Below are positions 46,892 through 55,503 of a stretch of DNA of 64,000 bases, piece by piece. Within the stretch, counting starts at the first letter, position 1, and each line of letters starts with the position of its first letter. The position numbers and the translations under genes were made by a program. The notes beneath the pieces are model-generated. The model ran no database searches. It saw only the letters and a program-made list of their open reading frames with translations, and had not been told where the DNA came from. Source of the DNA: Solwaraspora sp. WMMD1047 (GTDB lineage Bacteria > Actinomycetota > Actinomycetes > Mycobacteriales > Micromonosporaceae); contig NZ_JARUBL010000001.1 of assembly GCF_029626155.1 (NCBI RefSeq), forward strand, positions 4,816,501 through 4,880,500, written 5' to 3'.

Positions 46892-46991
46892 GCCCTACCG
46901 GCACCTGATGAGATCAGTTGTCCACGACCCGGGACGATCCGGGTCGGGCACCGGTGGCCGGACGGTCCCGACCTGCCCCTACGGTAGCGCC

Positions 46992-47951
46992 GTGAGCAAC
47001 CTGGAACAGGCCCCCGAGCCCGGCGCGGCGGTGGCCTATCACGGCACGACCCACCACGGCGCGGCCGACGACATCCCGGCCGCCGACACTGCGGCCGACG
47101 ACAGTGCCGCCGGGGACGGCGCGGCCGGCGGGGACGGGGTGGAGCGGCGACCGGTCGGCGACGGGGAGGCCCGCCGGGCCAACCGCCGGTGGTGGGACGC
47201 GGACGCCGACGCGTACCAGGCCGAACACGGCGCGTTCCTCGGCGACGTGGACTGGGTCTGGTGCCCGGAACGGCTGCGCGAGGCCGACGCCCGACTCCTC
47301 GGCGAGCTGCGCGGACGCCGGATACTGGAGCTGGGCTGCGGGGCGGCCGCGGGCGCCCGGTGGCTGGCCACCGAGGGTGCCCGGCCGGTCGCCCTGGACC
47401 TGTCCGCCGGCATGTTGCGGCACGCCGCTCGCGCGGCCACCCGATCCGGGGTACGCGTACCGCTGGTGCAGGCCGACGCGCTGGCACTGCCCTTCGCGAC
47501 CGGCGCGTTCGACCTGGTCGCCACGGCGTTCGGGGCGGTGCCGTTCGTGGCCGACTCGGCGGCGGTGATGCGGGAGGTGTTCCGGGTGCTGCGCCCGGGC
47601 GGCTCGTGGGTCTTCTCGATCACCCATCCGATGCGCTGGATCTTCCTCGACGATCCGGGCGAGCGCGGCCTGACCGCGGTGCACTCGTACTTCGACCGGC
47701 GCCCGTACGTGGAACAGGACGCCGACGGGGTGCCGACGTACGTCGAGCAGCACCGGACGGTCGGCGACCGGGTCCGGGAGATCGTCGGGGCGGGTTTCGT
47801 GCTGCGGGACGTGGTGGAACCGGAGTGGCCGGCGGGGCACGAGCAGCTCTGGGGGCAGTGGAGCCCGCTGCGCGGCCGGCTCTTCCCGGGCACCGCGATC
47901 TTCGTCTGCGACCGGCCGGCCGGCGCGTTACCGACGGCCGGTCGCGGGTAG
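46992..47951 (+). CDS. Class I SAM-dependent methyltransferase
   Basis: 319 residues from a GTG that follows a -10 hexamer by six bases. Residues 1-55 are Ala/Asp/Gly-rich and disordered. Then ANRRWWDADADAYQAEHGAFLGDVDWVWCPE, motif I ILELGCGAAAGARWLA, motif II VALDLSAGML, LVQADALALPFATGAFDLVATAF and the MREVFRVLRPGGSWVFSITHPM block of UbiE/Methyltransf_11 type enzymes acting on small molecules. The WWDxxAxxYxxEHG start is typical of a conserved actinobacterial group next to rpsA or coaE. Substrate unknown. Confidence 0.88.
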   Translation: MSNLEQAPEPGAAVAYHGTTHHGAADDIPAADTAADDSAAGDGAAGGDGVERRPVGDGEARRANRRWWDADADAYQAEHGAFLGDVDWVWCPERLREADARLLGELRGRRILELGCGAAAGARWLATEGARPVALDLSAGMLRHAARAATRSGVRVPLVQADALALPFATGAFDLVATAFGAVPFVADSAAVMREVFRVLRPGGSWVFSITHPMRWIFLDDPGERGLTAVHSYFDRRPYVEQDADGVPTYVEQHRTVGDRVREIVGAGFVLRDVVEPEWPAGHEQLWGQWSPLRGRLFPGTAIFVCDRPAGALPTAGRG

Positions 47952-47960
47952 CCGGAGGGC

Positions 47961-48341
47961 ATGAGCGAGCGGAAACGGCCGACACCCGAGCACGAGAGCG
48001 GCCCCCGGGCGGCCCGAGCCGACCGGACGACCCGAGCCGACCGAGGGACACGAGCCGACCGAGGGACACGAGCCGACCGAGGATCGGAGGCCGACCGGGC
48101 GGTGCGGACCAACCAGGCGACTCACGCCGGTCGGGACGAGCCGCGCAAGGGCGACCGGGTCAGCTGGCGCAGCCACGGCGGCACGGCACACGGCACCGTG
48201 CAGGAGAAGATCACCGAGCGGACCGAGGCGGCCGGGCGGACGGTGGCCGCCTCCCCGCAGGAGCCGCAGTACCGGGTCCGCACCGACGAGGGCCGCGACG
48301 CCGTGCACAAGCCCCAGGCGCTGCGCCCCGAGCGGAGGTGA
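47961..48341 (+). CDS. DUF2945 (HVA1/TUDOR-like) protein with Arg-rich repeat
   Basis: 126 residues. The C-terminal half (KGDRVSWRSHGGTAHGTVQEKITERTEAAGRTVAAS ... YRVRTDEGRDAVHKPQAL) is the DUF2945 fold, a small TUDOR-like barrel. The N-terminal 60 residues are a disordered basic repeat of the type RADRGT, encoded by four near-identical 18-base units at 48015-48082. It is followed five bases later by a DUF3140 gene, a common pairing in actinobacteria. Role unknown; the charged repeat would suit nucleic-acid or ribosome contact. Confidence 0.85.
   Translation: MSERKRPTPEHESGPRAARADRTTRADRGTRADRGTRADRGSEADRAVRTNQATHAGRDEPRKGDRVSWRSHGGTAHGTVQEKITERTEAAGRTVAASPQEPQYRVRTDEGRDAVHKPQALRPERR
48015..48082 (+). 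repeat. 18-base tandem repeat in the DUF2945 gene
   Basis: About 3.8 units of CGAGCCGACCGAGGGACA, the second and third identical, the first and last diverged. In frame they give repeated RADRGT. Short in-frame repeats of this kind also occur in uvrA, the GNAT gene and the AraC gene. Confidence 0.85.
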
Positions 48342-48346
48342 CCGCG

Positions 48347-48700
48347 ATGGCCAGGACGGCGAGTCCGGAAACCGAGGCCGCGGAGCACTACCGGCAGTTC
48401 ACCGACGCGGTGAACATGCGCCCCGGCGAACTGGAGAAGTGGCTCACGACCGAGGAGTCCAAGGCCGCCGGGCAGCACTCCGCCGGCGGCGGCGAGTCCG
48501 TCGGGCACGCCTCCGGCCGGCGGATCGTGGCTCTGCTGCGCCGTAAGCGCGCCGACCTGTCCGATTCCGACTACGCCCACATGCGCAAGGTGGTCGGCTA
48601 CGTCCACCGCCACCTGGCCCAGCGCCCGGCCGGCGACGTGACCGACACCCGCTGGCGGCACTCCCTGATGAACTGGGGCCACGACCCGCTCAAGCGCTGA
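48347..48700 (+). CDS. DUF3140 protein
   Basis: 117 residues from ATG 48347, with GGAGG upstream in the end of the preceding gene. The whole protein is the DUF3140 pattern: YRQFTDAVNMRPGELEKWLTTEESKAAG, SVGHASGRRIVALLRRKRADLSDSDYAHMRKVVGYVHRHLAQRP and DTRWRHSLMNWGHDPLKR. Helical, cytoplasmic, with a very conserved end. Function unknown; DUF2945 and DUF3140 genes are usually neighbours and here form an operon. Confidence 0.9.
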   Translation: MARTASPETEAAEHYRQFTDAVNMRPGELEKWLTTEESKAAGQHSAGGGESVGHASGRRIVALLRRKRADLSDSDYAHMRKVVGYVHRHLAQRPAGDVTDTRWRHSLMNWGHDPLKR

Positions 48701-48808
48701 CCTGCGGCGCGGCCGCGGAGCGGCAGATGGCCGGCCGGGCCGGCCTGTTGGCAGGCCGCAGGCCGACAACGGGCGGCGGGCGGTCAGTGGTCAGCGGTCG
48801 GCCGGCGG

Positions 48809-51499
48809 TCAGTGGTCAGCGCTGTTCCAGTCGGGGCCGGCGCCGACCGAGACCTCCAGCGGGACCGAGAGCGGGTGGGCGCCGCCCATCTCCCGGCGGA
48901 CCAGCGCCTCCAGCGGCTCCCGCTCGCCGGGTGCCACCTCGAAGACCAGCTCGTCGTGCACCTGCAACAGCAGCCGCGACCGGAGCCCGGAGCCGCGCAG
49001 CGCGGTGTCGACGTGCAGCATCGCCACCTTGATGAGGTCGGCGGCCGAGCCCTGGATGGGGGCGTTCAGCGCCATCCGCTCGGCCATCTCGCGGCGCTGC
49101 CGGTTGTCGCTCACCAGGTCGGGCAGGTAACGCCGGCGGCCCAGAATCGTCTCGGTGTAGCCGTCGAGCACCGCCTTGCGGACCACCGTCTGCAGGTAGT
49201 CGCGGACCCCGCCGAAGCGGCCGAAGTATTCCTCCATCAGCCCACGCGCCTCCTCGGCGCTGATGCCGAGCTGCTGAGACAGCCCGAACGCGCTGAGCCC
49301 GTACGCCAGGCCGTAGTTCATTGCCTTGATCTTGCGGCGGTGGTCGGCGGTGACCGCGGCCAGGTCGACGGCGAAGACCGAGGAGGCGGTGGCGGCGTGG
49401 AAGTCCGCGCCGGAGTTGAAGGCGGCGATCAGCGCCTCGTCGCCGGAGAGGTGCGCCATGATCCGCATCTCGATCTGGCTGTAGTCGGCGGTGAGCAGCG
49501 ACTCGTACCCGGCGCCGACGACGAACGCGCGCCGGATCCGGCGGCCCTCCTCGGTGCGGATCGGGATGTTCTGCAGGTTCGGGTCGGTCGAGGAGAGCCG
49601 GCCGGTGGCGGCCACCGTCTGGTGGAAGGTGGTGTGGATCCGGCCGTCGTCGGAGACCGACTTGAGCAGCCCGTCCACGGTGGACTTGAGCCGGGCCACG
49701 TCGCGGTGTCGTAGCAGGTGCTCCAGCACGGGGTGCGGGTTCTGCGCATAGAGCCACTGCAGGGCGTCGGCGTCGGTGGTGTAGCCGGTCTTGATCTTCT
49801 TGGTCTTCGGCAGGCCCAGCTCGGTGAAGAGGATCTCCTGCAGCTGCTTCGGCGAACCCAGGTTGAACTCCCGCCCGACCACCTGGTACGCCGACTGGGC
49901 CGCCGCCTTCACCTCGCCGGCGAAGAGCGCCTCCAGCTCGGAGAGGTAGTCGGTGTCGGCGGCGATGCCGGTGCGTTCCATCCCGGCCAGCACCTCGACC
50001 AGGGGCAGCTCGACGTCGGCCATCAGTCGGGAGGCGGTGCCCGCGTCCCGGGACAGCTCGGCGTCCAGCGCGTCGGCCAGGTCCAGGGTGGCCCGGGCCC
50101 GCAGCATCAGGTTCTGCTCGACAGCGCCGTCGTCGCCCAGCCCGTCGAGGGTGAGCTGCCCGGTCTCCGGCGCGTCCACCCGCAGCTCCCGGTGCAGGTA
50201 GCGCAGCGCCAGGTCGGTCAGGTCGTAGGAGCGCTGGTCGGGGCGGGCCAGGTAGGCGGCGAGCGCGGTGTCCCGGCTGACCCCGCGCAGGCTCCAGCCG
50301 TGCTCGGCGAAGGCGAGCAGCGCGGGCTTGCTGTCGTGCAGCACCTTGGGCCGGTCGGGGTCGGCCAGCCAGGCGCCGACCGCCGCCTCGTCGACCGGGT
50401 CGAGGGCGGCCGGGTCGAACCAGCCCGCCTCGCCGCTCGCGGCGGCCAGCGCCACCCCGGTCAGCGAGCCGGTGCCCCGGCCGAAGGTGCCGGCCACCGC
50501 CACCCCGGTCGGCACCCCGGCCGGCGCGTGGGTGGCCAGCCAGGTCGCCACCCCGCCGGCCGGCAGCACCTCGCCGGCCAGCTCGAATCCGGCCTCCGCC
50601 TCCGGCTCGACGGCGTCGAGGTACTGGTAGAGGCGGTCCCGCAGGATCCGGAACTGCAGGGTGTCGAAGACCTGGTGGACGGCTTCGCGGTCCCAGCCGG
50701 GCCAGCGGGAATCCTCGGCCCGCAGGGAGAGCTCCAGGTCGTCGACGAGACAGTTGAGGTCGTAGTTTCGGATCACATCAGCCAGCCGCTCGCGCAGGCT
50801 CTCCCCCGCCTTGCCCTTGATCTTGTCGGCCTGGGCGATGACGCCCTCGACCCCGCCGTACTGGATGATCCACTTGGCGGCCGTCTTCGGGCCGACGCCC
50901 GGCACGCCGGAGAGGTTGTCGCTGCTCTCACCGACCAGGGCGGCCAGGTCGCGGTACTGCTCCGGGCCGACGCCGTAGCGTTCGGTGACCGCCGCCGGGT
51001 CCATCCGGGCCAGGTCGGAGACGCCCTTGCGCGGGTAGAGCACGGTGATCTGCGGGCCGACCAGTTGGAAGGCGTCCCGGTCGCCGGTGCAGATCAGCAC
51101 GTCCATGCCGGCCTGCCGGCCCTGCTTCGCGAGGGTGGCGAGCACGTCGTCGGCCTCGTAGCCCTCCTTCTCCACCACCGGCACCCGCAGCGCGGCCAGC
51201 ACCTCCTTGACCAGGCTGACCTGACCGTGGAAGTCGGCGGGGGTCTCCGAGCGACCGGCCTTGTACTCGGCGTACTTCTCGGTGCGGAAGGACTTGCGGG
51301 ACACGTCGAAGGCGACGATCAGGTGGGTCGGCCGCTCGTCGCGGAGCACGTTGATCAGCATCGAGGTGAAGCCGTAGACCGCGTTCGTCGGCTGCCCGGT
51401 GGTGGTGGAGAAGTTCTCCACCGGCAGGGCGAAGAAGGCCCGGTAGGCCACCGAGTGACCATCGATGAGGAGCAGGCGCGGTGCGGTGGAGGCTGTCAC
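48809..51499 (-). CDS. polA: DNA polymerase I
   Basis: 896 residues. The 5'-nuclease domain (residues 1-290) has LLIDGHSVAYRAFFAL, EADDVLATLA, CTGDRDAFQLV and GVPGVGPKTAAKWI. The central 3'-5' exonuclease-like domain has lost the catalytic D-x-E and other acidic residues, so proofreading is probably absent, as in many actinobacterial and Thermus enzymes. The polymerase domain has DPNLQNIPIRTEEGRRIRRAF, motif A LTADYSQIEMRIMAHLS, motif B RRKIKAMNYGLAYGLSAFGL and motif C LLQVHDELVFE. It fills gaps after excision repair. The GTG start is eight bases after a -10 hexamer. Confidence 0.97.
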   Translation of the reverse strand: MTASTAPRLLLIDGHSVAYRAFFALPVENFSTTTGQPTNAVYGFTSMLINVLRDERPTHLIVAFDVSRKSFRTEKYAEYKAGRSETPADFHGQVSLVKEVLAALRVPVVEKEGYEADDVLATLAKQGRQAGMDVLICTGDRDAFQLVGPQITVLYPRKGVSDLARMDPAAVTERYGVGPEQYRDLAALVGESSDNLSGVPGVGPKTAAKWIIQYGGVEGVIAQADKIKGKAGESLRERLADVIRNYDLNCLVDDLELSLRAEDSRWPGWDREAVHQVFDTLQFRILRDRLYQYLDAVEPEAEAGFELAGEVLPAGGVATWLATHAPAGVPTGVAVAGTFGRGTGSLTGVALAAASGEAGWFDPAALDPVDEAAVGAWLADPDRPKVLHDSKPALLAFAEHGWSLRGVSRDTALAAYLARPDQRSYDLTDLALRYLHRELRVDAPETGQLTLDGLGDDGAVEQNLMLRARATLDLADALDAELSRDAGTASRLMADVELPLVEVLAGMERTGIAADTDYLSELEALFAGEVKAAAQSAYQVVGREFNLGSPKQLQEILFTELGLPKTKKIKTGYTTDADALQWLYAQNPHPVLEHLLRHRDVARLKSTVDGLLKSVSDDGRIHTTFHQTVAATGRLSSTDPNLQNIPIRTEEGRRIRRAFVVGAGYESLLTADYSQIEMRIMAHLSGDEALIAAFNSGADFHAATASSVFAVDLAAVTADHRRKIKAMNYGLAYGLSAFGLSQQLGISAEEARGLMEEYFGRFGGVRDYLQTVVRKAVLDGYTETILGRRRYLPDLVSDNRQRREMAERMALNAPIQGSAADLIKVAMLHVDTALRGSGLRSRLLLQVHDELVFEVAPGEREPLEALVRREMGGAHPLSVPLEVSVGAGPDWNSADH

Positions 51500-51507
51500 G
51501 TCAGCCG

Positions 51508-51530
51508 ACTCTAGTCCGGCCCCCCGACAA
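51508..51530 (-). promoter_or_regulatory. DNA-damage-type (PafBC-like) promoter of polA
   Basis: Reverse strand: TTGTCGGGG, 8 bases, TAGAGT; one mismatch to TTGTCRGTG-N8-TANNNT. The upstream nonamer is identical to that of uvrB. The -10 ends eight bases before the polA GTG, again predicting a leaderless transcript. Confidence 0.7.
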
Positions 51531-51610
51531 CTCCGGCACAGGCACCGCCGCGAACGCGGCCATCAAGACACCGCCGCCGACGCGGCCATCAAAACACCGC
51601 CGCGAACGGC

Positions 51611-51647
51611 GCCGGCCCGGGACGCGACATCCGCGTCCCGGGCCGGC
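51611..51647 (-). terminator. Terminator of the liv operon
   Basis: A perfect 16-base stem, GCCGGCCCGGGACGCG (51611-51626) with CGCGTCCCGGGCCGGC (51632-51647), and a 5-base loop, 24 bases after the livF stop. No U-run follows. It also insulates polA from the liv operon upstream. Two diverged direct repeats (51556-51576 and 51582-51602) lie between it and polA. Confidence 0.75.
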
Positions 51648-51670
51648 CACAGATCCCGGTACGTCCCGGC

Positions 51671-52381
51671 TCAGGCGACGCCGAGGTACGCCTCCTTGAT
51701 CGACGGGTCGTGCAGCAGGTCCTGCCCGCTCCCCTCCTTGACGATCCGGCCGGTCTCCAGCACGTAGCCCCGGTGCGCCCGGGACAACGCCTGCTGGGCG
51801 TTCTGCTCGACCAGCAGGATGGTGGTGCCCTGCTGGTTGATCTCCGTGATGATGTCGAAGATCTGCCGGATCACCATCGGCGCCAGCCCCATCGACGGCT
51901 CGTCGAGCAGCAGCAGCTTCGGCCGGCTCATCAGCGCCCGGCCGACCGCGAGCATCTGCTGCTCGCCGCCGGAGAGCGTGCCACCGGCCTGCTTGCGCCG
52001 CTCCCGCAGCCGCGGGAAGAGGGTCAGCACCCGCTCCAGGTCGGCGGCGATCCCGGCCGTGTCGCGCCGGGTGTACGCCCCCATGTCGAGGTTCTCCAGC
52101 ACCGTCATGCCGGGGAAGATCTGCCGGCCCTCCGGTGACTGGCACAGCCCCCGGATGACCCGCAGGTCGGCCCGGAGCTTGCTGATGTCCTCGCCGTTGA
52201 AGGTGATCCGCCCGGCCGACAGCGACCGGATGCCGGAGATCGCCCGCATGGTGGTGGTCTTGCCGGCACCGTTGGCCCCGATGAGGGCCACGATCTCGCC
52301 CTCGTCGACGGTGATGCTGATGCCGTGCAGGGCCTCGATCCGCCCGTACGCGACGGTGACCTGATCCAGCTCAAGCAGCAT
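51671..52381 (-). CDS. livF: Branched-chain amino-acid ABC transporter ATPase LivF
   Basis: 236 residues. Walker A GANGAGKTTT, Q-loop CQSPEGRQIFPGMTVLENL, signature LSGGEQQML, Walker B LLLLDEP with SMGLAP, and the H-loop replaced by LLVEQN, the LivF hallmark. It powers import of leucine, isoleucine, valine or related compounds with LivG, LivH, LivM and the binding protein. Its start overlaps the end of livG by 11 bases. It is the last gene of the operon. Confidence 0.95.
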   Translation of the reverse strand: MLLELDQVTVAYGRIEALHGISITVDEGEIVALIGANGAGKTTTMRAISGIRSLSAGRITFNGEDISKLRADLRVIRGLCQSPEGRQIFPGMTVLENLDMGAYTRRDTAGIAADLERVLTLFPRLRERRKQAGGTLSGGEQQMLAVGRALMSRPKLLLLDEPSMGLAPMVIRQIFDIITEINQQGTTILLVEQNAQQALSRAHRGYVLETGRIVKEGSGQDLLHDPSIKEAYLGVA

Positions 52382-53309
52382 CGGTCGACTCCCCCAGGTA
52401 GGCGGCGATCACCCGCGGGTCCTTGCTGACCTCCGAGGGTGCCCCCTCGGCGATCTTCTTGCCGAACTCCAACACCACGATCCGGTCGGTCACGTTCATG
52501 ACCAGCCGCATGTCGTGCTCGATCAGCAGCACGGTGTGACCCCGGTCGCGGATCTGCCGGATCAGCTCGAGCAGCTGCTCCTTCTCCGCCGGGTTGAAGC
52601 CGGCGGCCGGCTCGTCCAGGCAGAGCAGCTTCGGCTCGGTGGCCAGCGCGCGGGCGATCTCCAACCGGCGCTGGTAGCCGTACGGCAGATTCCGGGCCGC
52701 GTCGTTGGCCCGGTCGACGATGCCGACGAACCGGAGCAGATCGAGCGCCTTGCGCTCGGCGGCCCGCTCCTCCAGGGTGTGCCGGGAGATCCCGAACACC
52801 TTCGCCGCCGACAGCTTCAGCTGCTGCCAGGCCCGCAGCGGACCGCCCTCGGCGGTGACCTGCGGCATCTCCTCCGGCTTCGGCTTCTTGCGGTAGAGCC
52901 GGAACAGCGCCCCCGGCACGCTCGTCTTGTGCCGGGAGTCGGTCCCGACGATGACGTTCTCCAGCGCGGTCATCTCCGGGAACAGCCGGATGTTCTGGAA
53001 GGTCCGGGAGATGCCGAGCTTGCTGATCTGGTGCGGCTTGCGGCCGCTGACCCGCTCGCCCCGGAACCGGACGGCCCCGGAGGTGGGCTTGTAGACACCG
53101 GTCATGACGTTGAAGCAGGTCGTCTTGCCGGCGCCGTTCGGCCCGATCATGCCGAGGATCTCGCCCTCGTAGATCTCGAACCGGATCTCGTTGAGCGCCA
53201 CCACCCCACCGAACCGGAGGGTGACGTCGTCGATCTCCAGCAGCGGTTTGCGGGGGCCGGGCTGGGTGGGGATGCGGGGCGCCGCCACCGCGGTTGCGTC
53301 GTCAGGCAT
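52371..53309 (-). CDS. livG: Branched-chain amino-acid ABC transporter ATPase LivG
   Basis: 312 residues, longer than the usual 255-260 owing to an N-terminal extension of about 25 residues and an insert near residues 120-160 (RHKTSVPGALFRLYRKKPKPEEMPQV region) found in actinobacterial members. Walker A GPNGAGKTTCFNVMTG, NIRLFPEMTALENV, a relaxed signature NLPYGYQRRLEIARAL and Walker B LLCLDEPAAGFNP, all LivG-type. It pairs with LivF. Start overlaps livM by 8 bases. Confidence 0.95.
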   Translation of the reverse strand: MPDDATAVAAPRIPTQPGPRKPLLEIDDVTLRFGGVVALNEIRFEIYEGEILGMIGPNGAGKTTCFNVMTGVYKPTSGAVRFRGERVSGRKPHQISKLGISRTFQNIRLFPEMTALENVIVGTDSRHKTSVPGALFRLYRKKPKPEEMPQVTAEGGPLRAWQQLKLSAAKVFGISRHTLEERAAERKALDLLRFVGIVDRANDAARNLPYGYQRRLEIARALATEPKLLCLDEPAAGFNPAEKEQLLELIRQIRDRGHTVLLIEHDMRLVMNVTDRIVVLEFGKKIAEGAPSEVSKDPRVIAAYLGESTDAA

Positions 53310-54459
53310 GAGCCGGCGCCTCCTTTGCTTCCTCGGCGCGGTCCTTGAACTCCCGGGTCCGTCGCCGGCTGGGGATGATGCCCTGCGGGCGCAGGATCAT
53401 CACCAGCACCATCGCCAGGCCGAAGACGAGCCACCGCCAGTCGCTGAACTCCCGGAACCGCTCCGGCAGGTACGCCAGCAGCACCGCGCCCAGCGAGACG
53501 CCGACCATGTTCCCCGAGCCGCCGACCACCACCATGGCGACGAAGAGGATCGACAGGTTGACGTTGAACTGGGTCGGGTCGATGAAGGCGTTGCGGCTGG
53601 CGAAGAGGAACCCGGAGAGCCCGCCCAGCGCGGCGCCGATGGCGAACGCCCAGAGCTTGAACTTGAACGGGTAGACCCCCATCACCGCGGCCGCGTCCTC
53701 GTCCTCCCGCACGGCCAGCCAGGCCCGGCCGACCCGGCTGTGCTCCAGCCGGCGCACGGCGAAGACCATCACGATGACGAAGGTGAGCGCCAACCAGTAC
53801 CACGGCTTGACGTCGATCAGGCCGAACAGCTGGTTGTCCGCCGACGGCGGGCCCTCCGGGCCGGGGATCGCGGAGATGCCCTGCGGCCCGTTGGTGATCT
53901 GCTCCGAGTTCCGGGCGAAGATCCGGATGATCTCGCCGAAGCCGAGCGTGACGATGGCCAGGTAGTCGCCGCGCAGCCGCAACGTCGGCCAGCCCAGGAT
54001 CACCCCGGAGATCAGCGTCAGCACCAGCGCGAGGAAGGCGCAGACCGCCCAGGTCACCGCCCAGGTCGGCGGCAGGTCGAACTCCCGCTGGATCCACTGC
54101 ACCACCGGCGAGTTCACCGAGCCGAACAGCGCCACGCTGTACGCCCCGATGGCGAAGAAGCCGATGTAGCCGAGGTCGAGCAGGCCGGCCAGGCCGACCA
54201 CCACGTTCAGTCCGATCGCGACCAGCACGTAGATGGCGCAGACGAAGAGCACGCCGGCCCAGTTGTTGCCGCCCTCGATCGAGTCGGTGCGCAGCCAGGT
54301 CAGCCCGGGGATGCCGAGCAGCGGCAGGTAGTACAGGAAGGCGATGCCGGCCACCACGGCGAGCATTCGCTGCCACTTCGGCAGCGCCCGGAACCGGTCG
54401 CCGATCCCGGTCAGGAAGGCGAGCCGGCGACTGTCCATGGCACGAGCTTTGTCGATCAT
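53302..54459 (-). CDS. livM: Branched-chain amino-acid ABC transporter permease LivM
   Basis: 385 residues. About nine membrane helices, with the family blocks VLVAIGLNVVVGLAGLLDLGYIGFFAIGAY, ILGWPTLRLRGDYLAIVTLGFGEIIR and VGRAWLAVREDEDAAAVMGV (the EAA-like ATPase contact loop). The N-terminal 50 residues are an extension common in actinobacteria. The ATG overlaps the livH stop as ATGA (54456-54459). Confidence 0.95.
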   Translation of the reverse strand: MIDKARAMDSRRLAFLTGIGDRFRALPKWQRMLAVVAGIAFLYYLPLLGIPGLTWLRTDSIEGGNNWAGVLFVCAIYVLVAIGLNVVVGLAGLLDLGYIGFFAIGAYSVALFGSVNSPVVQWIQREFDLPPTWAVTWAVCAFLALVLTLISGVILGWPTLRLRGDYLAIVTLGFGEIIRIFARNSEQITNGPQGISAIPGPEGPPSADNQLFGLIDVKPWYWLALTFVIVMVFAVRRLEHSRVGRAWLAVREDEDAAAVMGVYPFKFKLWAFAIGAALGGLSGFLFASRNAFIDPTQFNVNLSILFVAMVVVGGSGNMVGVSLGAVLLAYLPERFREFSDWRWLVFGLAMVLVMILRPQGIIPSRRRTREFKDRAEEAKEAPAHA

Positions 54460-55439
54460 GCTCGGGCCCTCCCCAGCGACTCACCGAGCAGGCCGGTCGG
54501 CCGGAACATCAGCACCACGATCAGCACCACGAACGCGATCACGTCCTCCCACCGGGACTGCAGCAGCGTCGCGCCGTAGACCTCGACGATGCCGAGGAGC
54601 AGCCCGCCGAGCAGGGCGCCGCGCAGGTTGCCGATGCCGCCCAGCACCGCGGCGGTGAACGCCTTGAGACCGAGCACGAAGCCGATGCTGTTCTGGGTGA
54701 AGCCGAACCGCATGCTCCACAGCAGCGCCGCGGCGCCGGCCATGATCCCGCCGAGCACGAAGATCAGCATGATCACCCGGTCCTGGTTGACGCCCATCAG
54801 GGCGGCCGTCTCCGGGTTCTGCGCGACGGCCCGCACGCCCCGGCCGTACCGGGTGCGGTTGATGAACCAGTCCAGCACCGCCATCATCGCCACCGCGGCG
54901 ATCACCACGATCAGCTGCACGTTCGTGATCGCGGTGCCGGCGATGGTGAAGAGCGTCTTCTGCTCGATGATGGTGGGCATCCCGATGATCTGCCGGGGCC
55001 GCCCGAAGAGGGTCTCGGCGATCCCGCCGAAGAGCTTCGGCAGTACGAAGCCGAAGACCTCGACGAAGACCAGCGACAGGCCGATCGCGGTGATCAGAAA
55101 GATAAGTGGTGGCGCGTTCTTTCGGCGCAGTGGCCGGTAGGCCACGCGTTCGATCGCCAGTGCCGTGCCGCCGGCGGCGATCGCGGCGGCGATCAGACCG
55201 ATCAGCAGAATGAGGATGGCCTGCCCGATCGGCGGGTTGGCCTGCACTCCCATGGCGGTCCAGACGCCGAGCACCGCGAAGGTGCCGACCATGAAAACCT
55301 CGGAGTGCGCGAAGTTGATCAGGCGCAGGACGCCGTAGACGAGGGTGTAGCCGAGAGCGATCAGGGCGTAGATCGATCCCTTGGAGAGCCCGTCGACGGT
55401 GTGCTGGCCGAGATGGCCGAATAGTTCGTCGAAATTCAC
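54456..55439 (-). CDS. livH: Branched-chain amino-acid ABC transporter permease LivH
   Basis: 327 residues from GTG 55439, five bases after AAGGAG; a longer frame starts inside that site. Eight or so membrane helices with LSKGSIYALIALGYTLVYGVLRLINFAHSEVFMVG at the start and RYGRGVRAVAQNPETAALMGVNQDRVI as the ATPase contact loop. It forms the transmembrane channel with LivM. It lies 64 bases after the binding-protein gene. Confidence 0.95.
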   Translation of the reverse strand: MNFDELFGHLGQHTVDGLSKGSIYALIALGYTLVYGVLRLINFAHSEVFMVGTFAVLGVWTAMGVQANPPIGQAILILLIGLIAAAIAAGGTALAIERVAYRPLRRKNAPPLIFLITAIGLSLVFVEVFGFVLPKLFGGIAETLFGRPRQIIGMPTIIEQKTLFTIAGTAITNVQLIVVIAAVAMMAVLDWFINRTRYGRGVRAVAQNPETAALMGVNQDRVIMLIFVLGGIMAGAAALLWSMRFGFTQNSIGFVLGLKAFTAAVLGGIGNLRGALLGGLLLGIVEVYGATLLQSRWEDVIAFVVLIVVLMFRPTGLLGESLGRARA

Positions 55440-55503
55440 AAGAACTCCTTGCATCGAGTACGGCCGGGGGATCCCCCCGGCCGTACTCCAGATGACGCGG
55501 TCG

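Noticed and set aside
46919-46985. Damage-type promoter for the forward methyltransferase (TTGTCCACG near 46919)
   Set aside because: It is far from the TACGGT -10 at 46980 and does not give the required spacing.
51556-51602. Pair of 21-base direct repeats between polA and the liv terminator as attachment sites
   Set aside because: Only 26 bases apart, GC-rich, slightly diverged and with no integrase or tRNA nearby.
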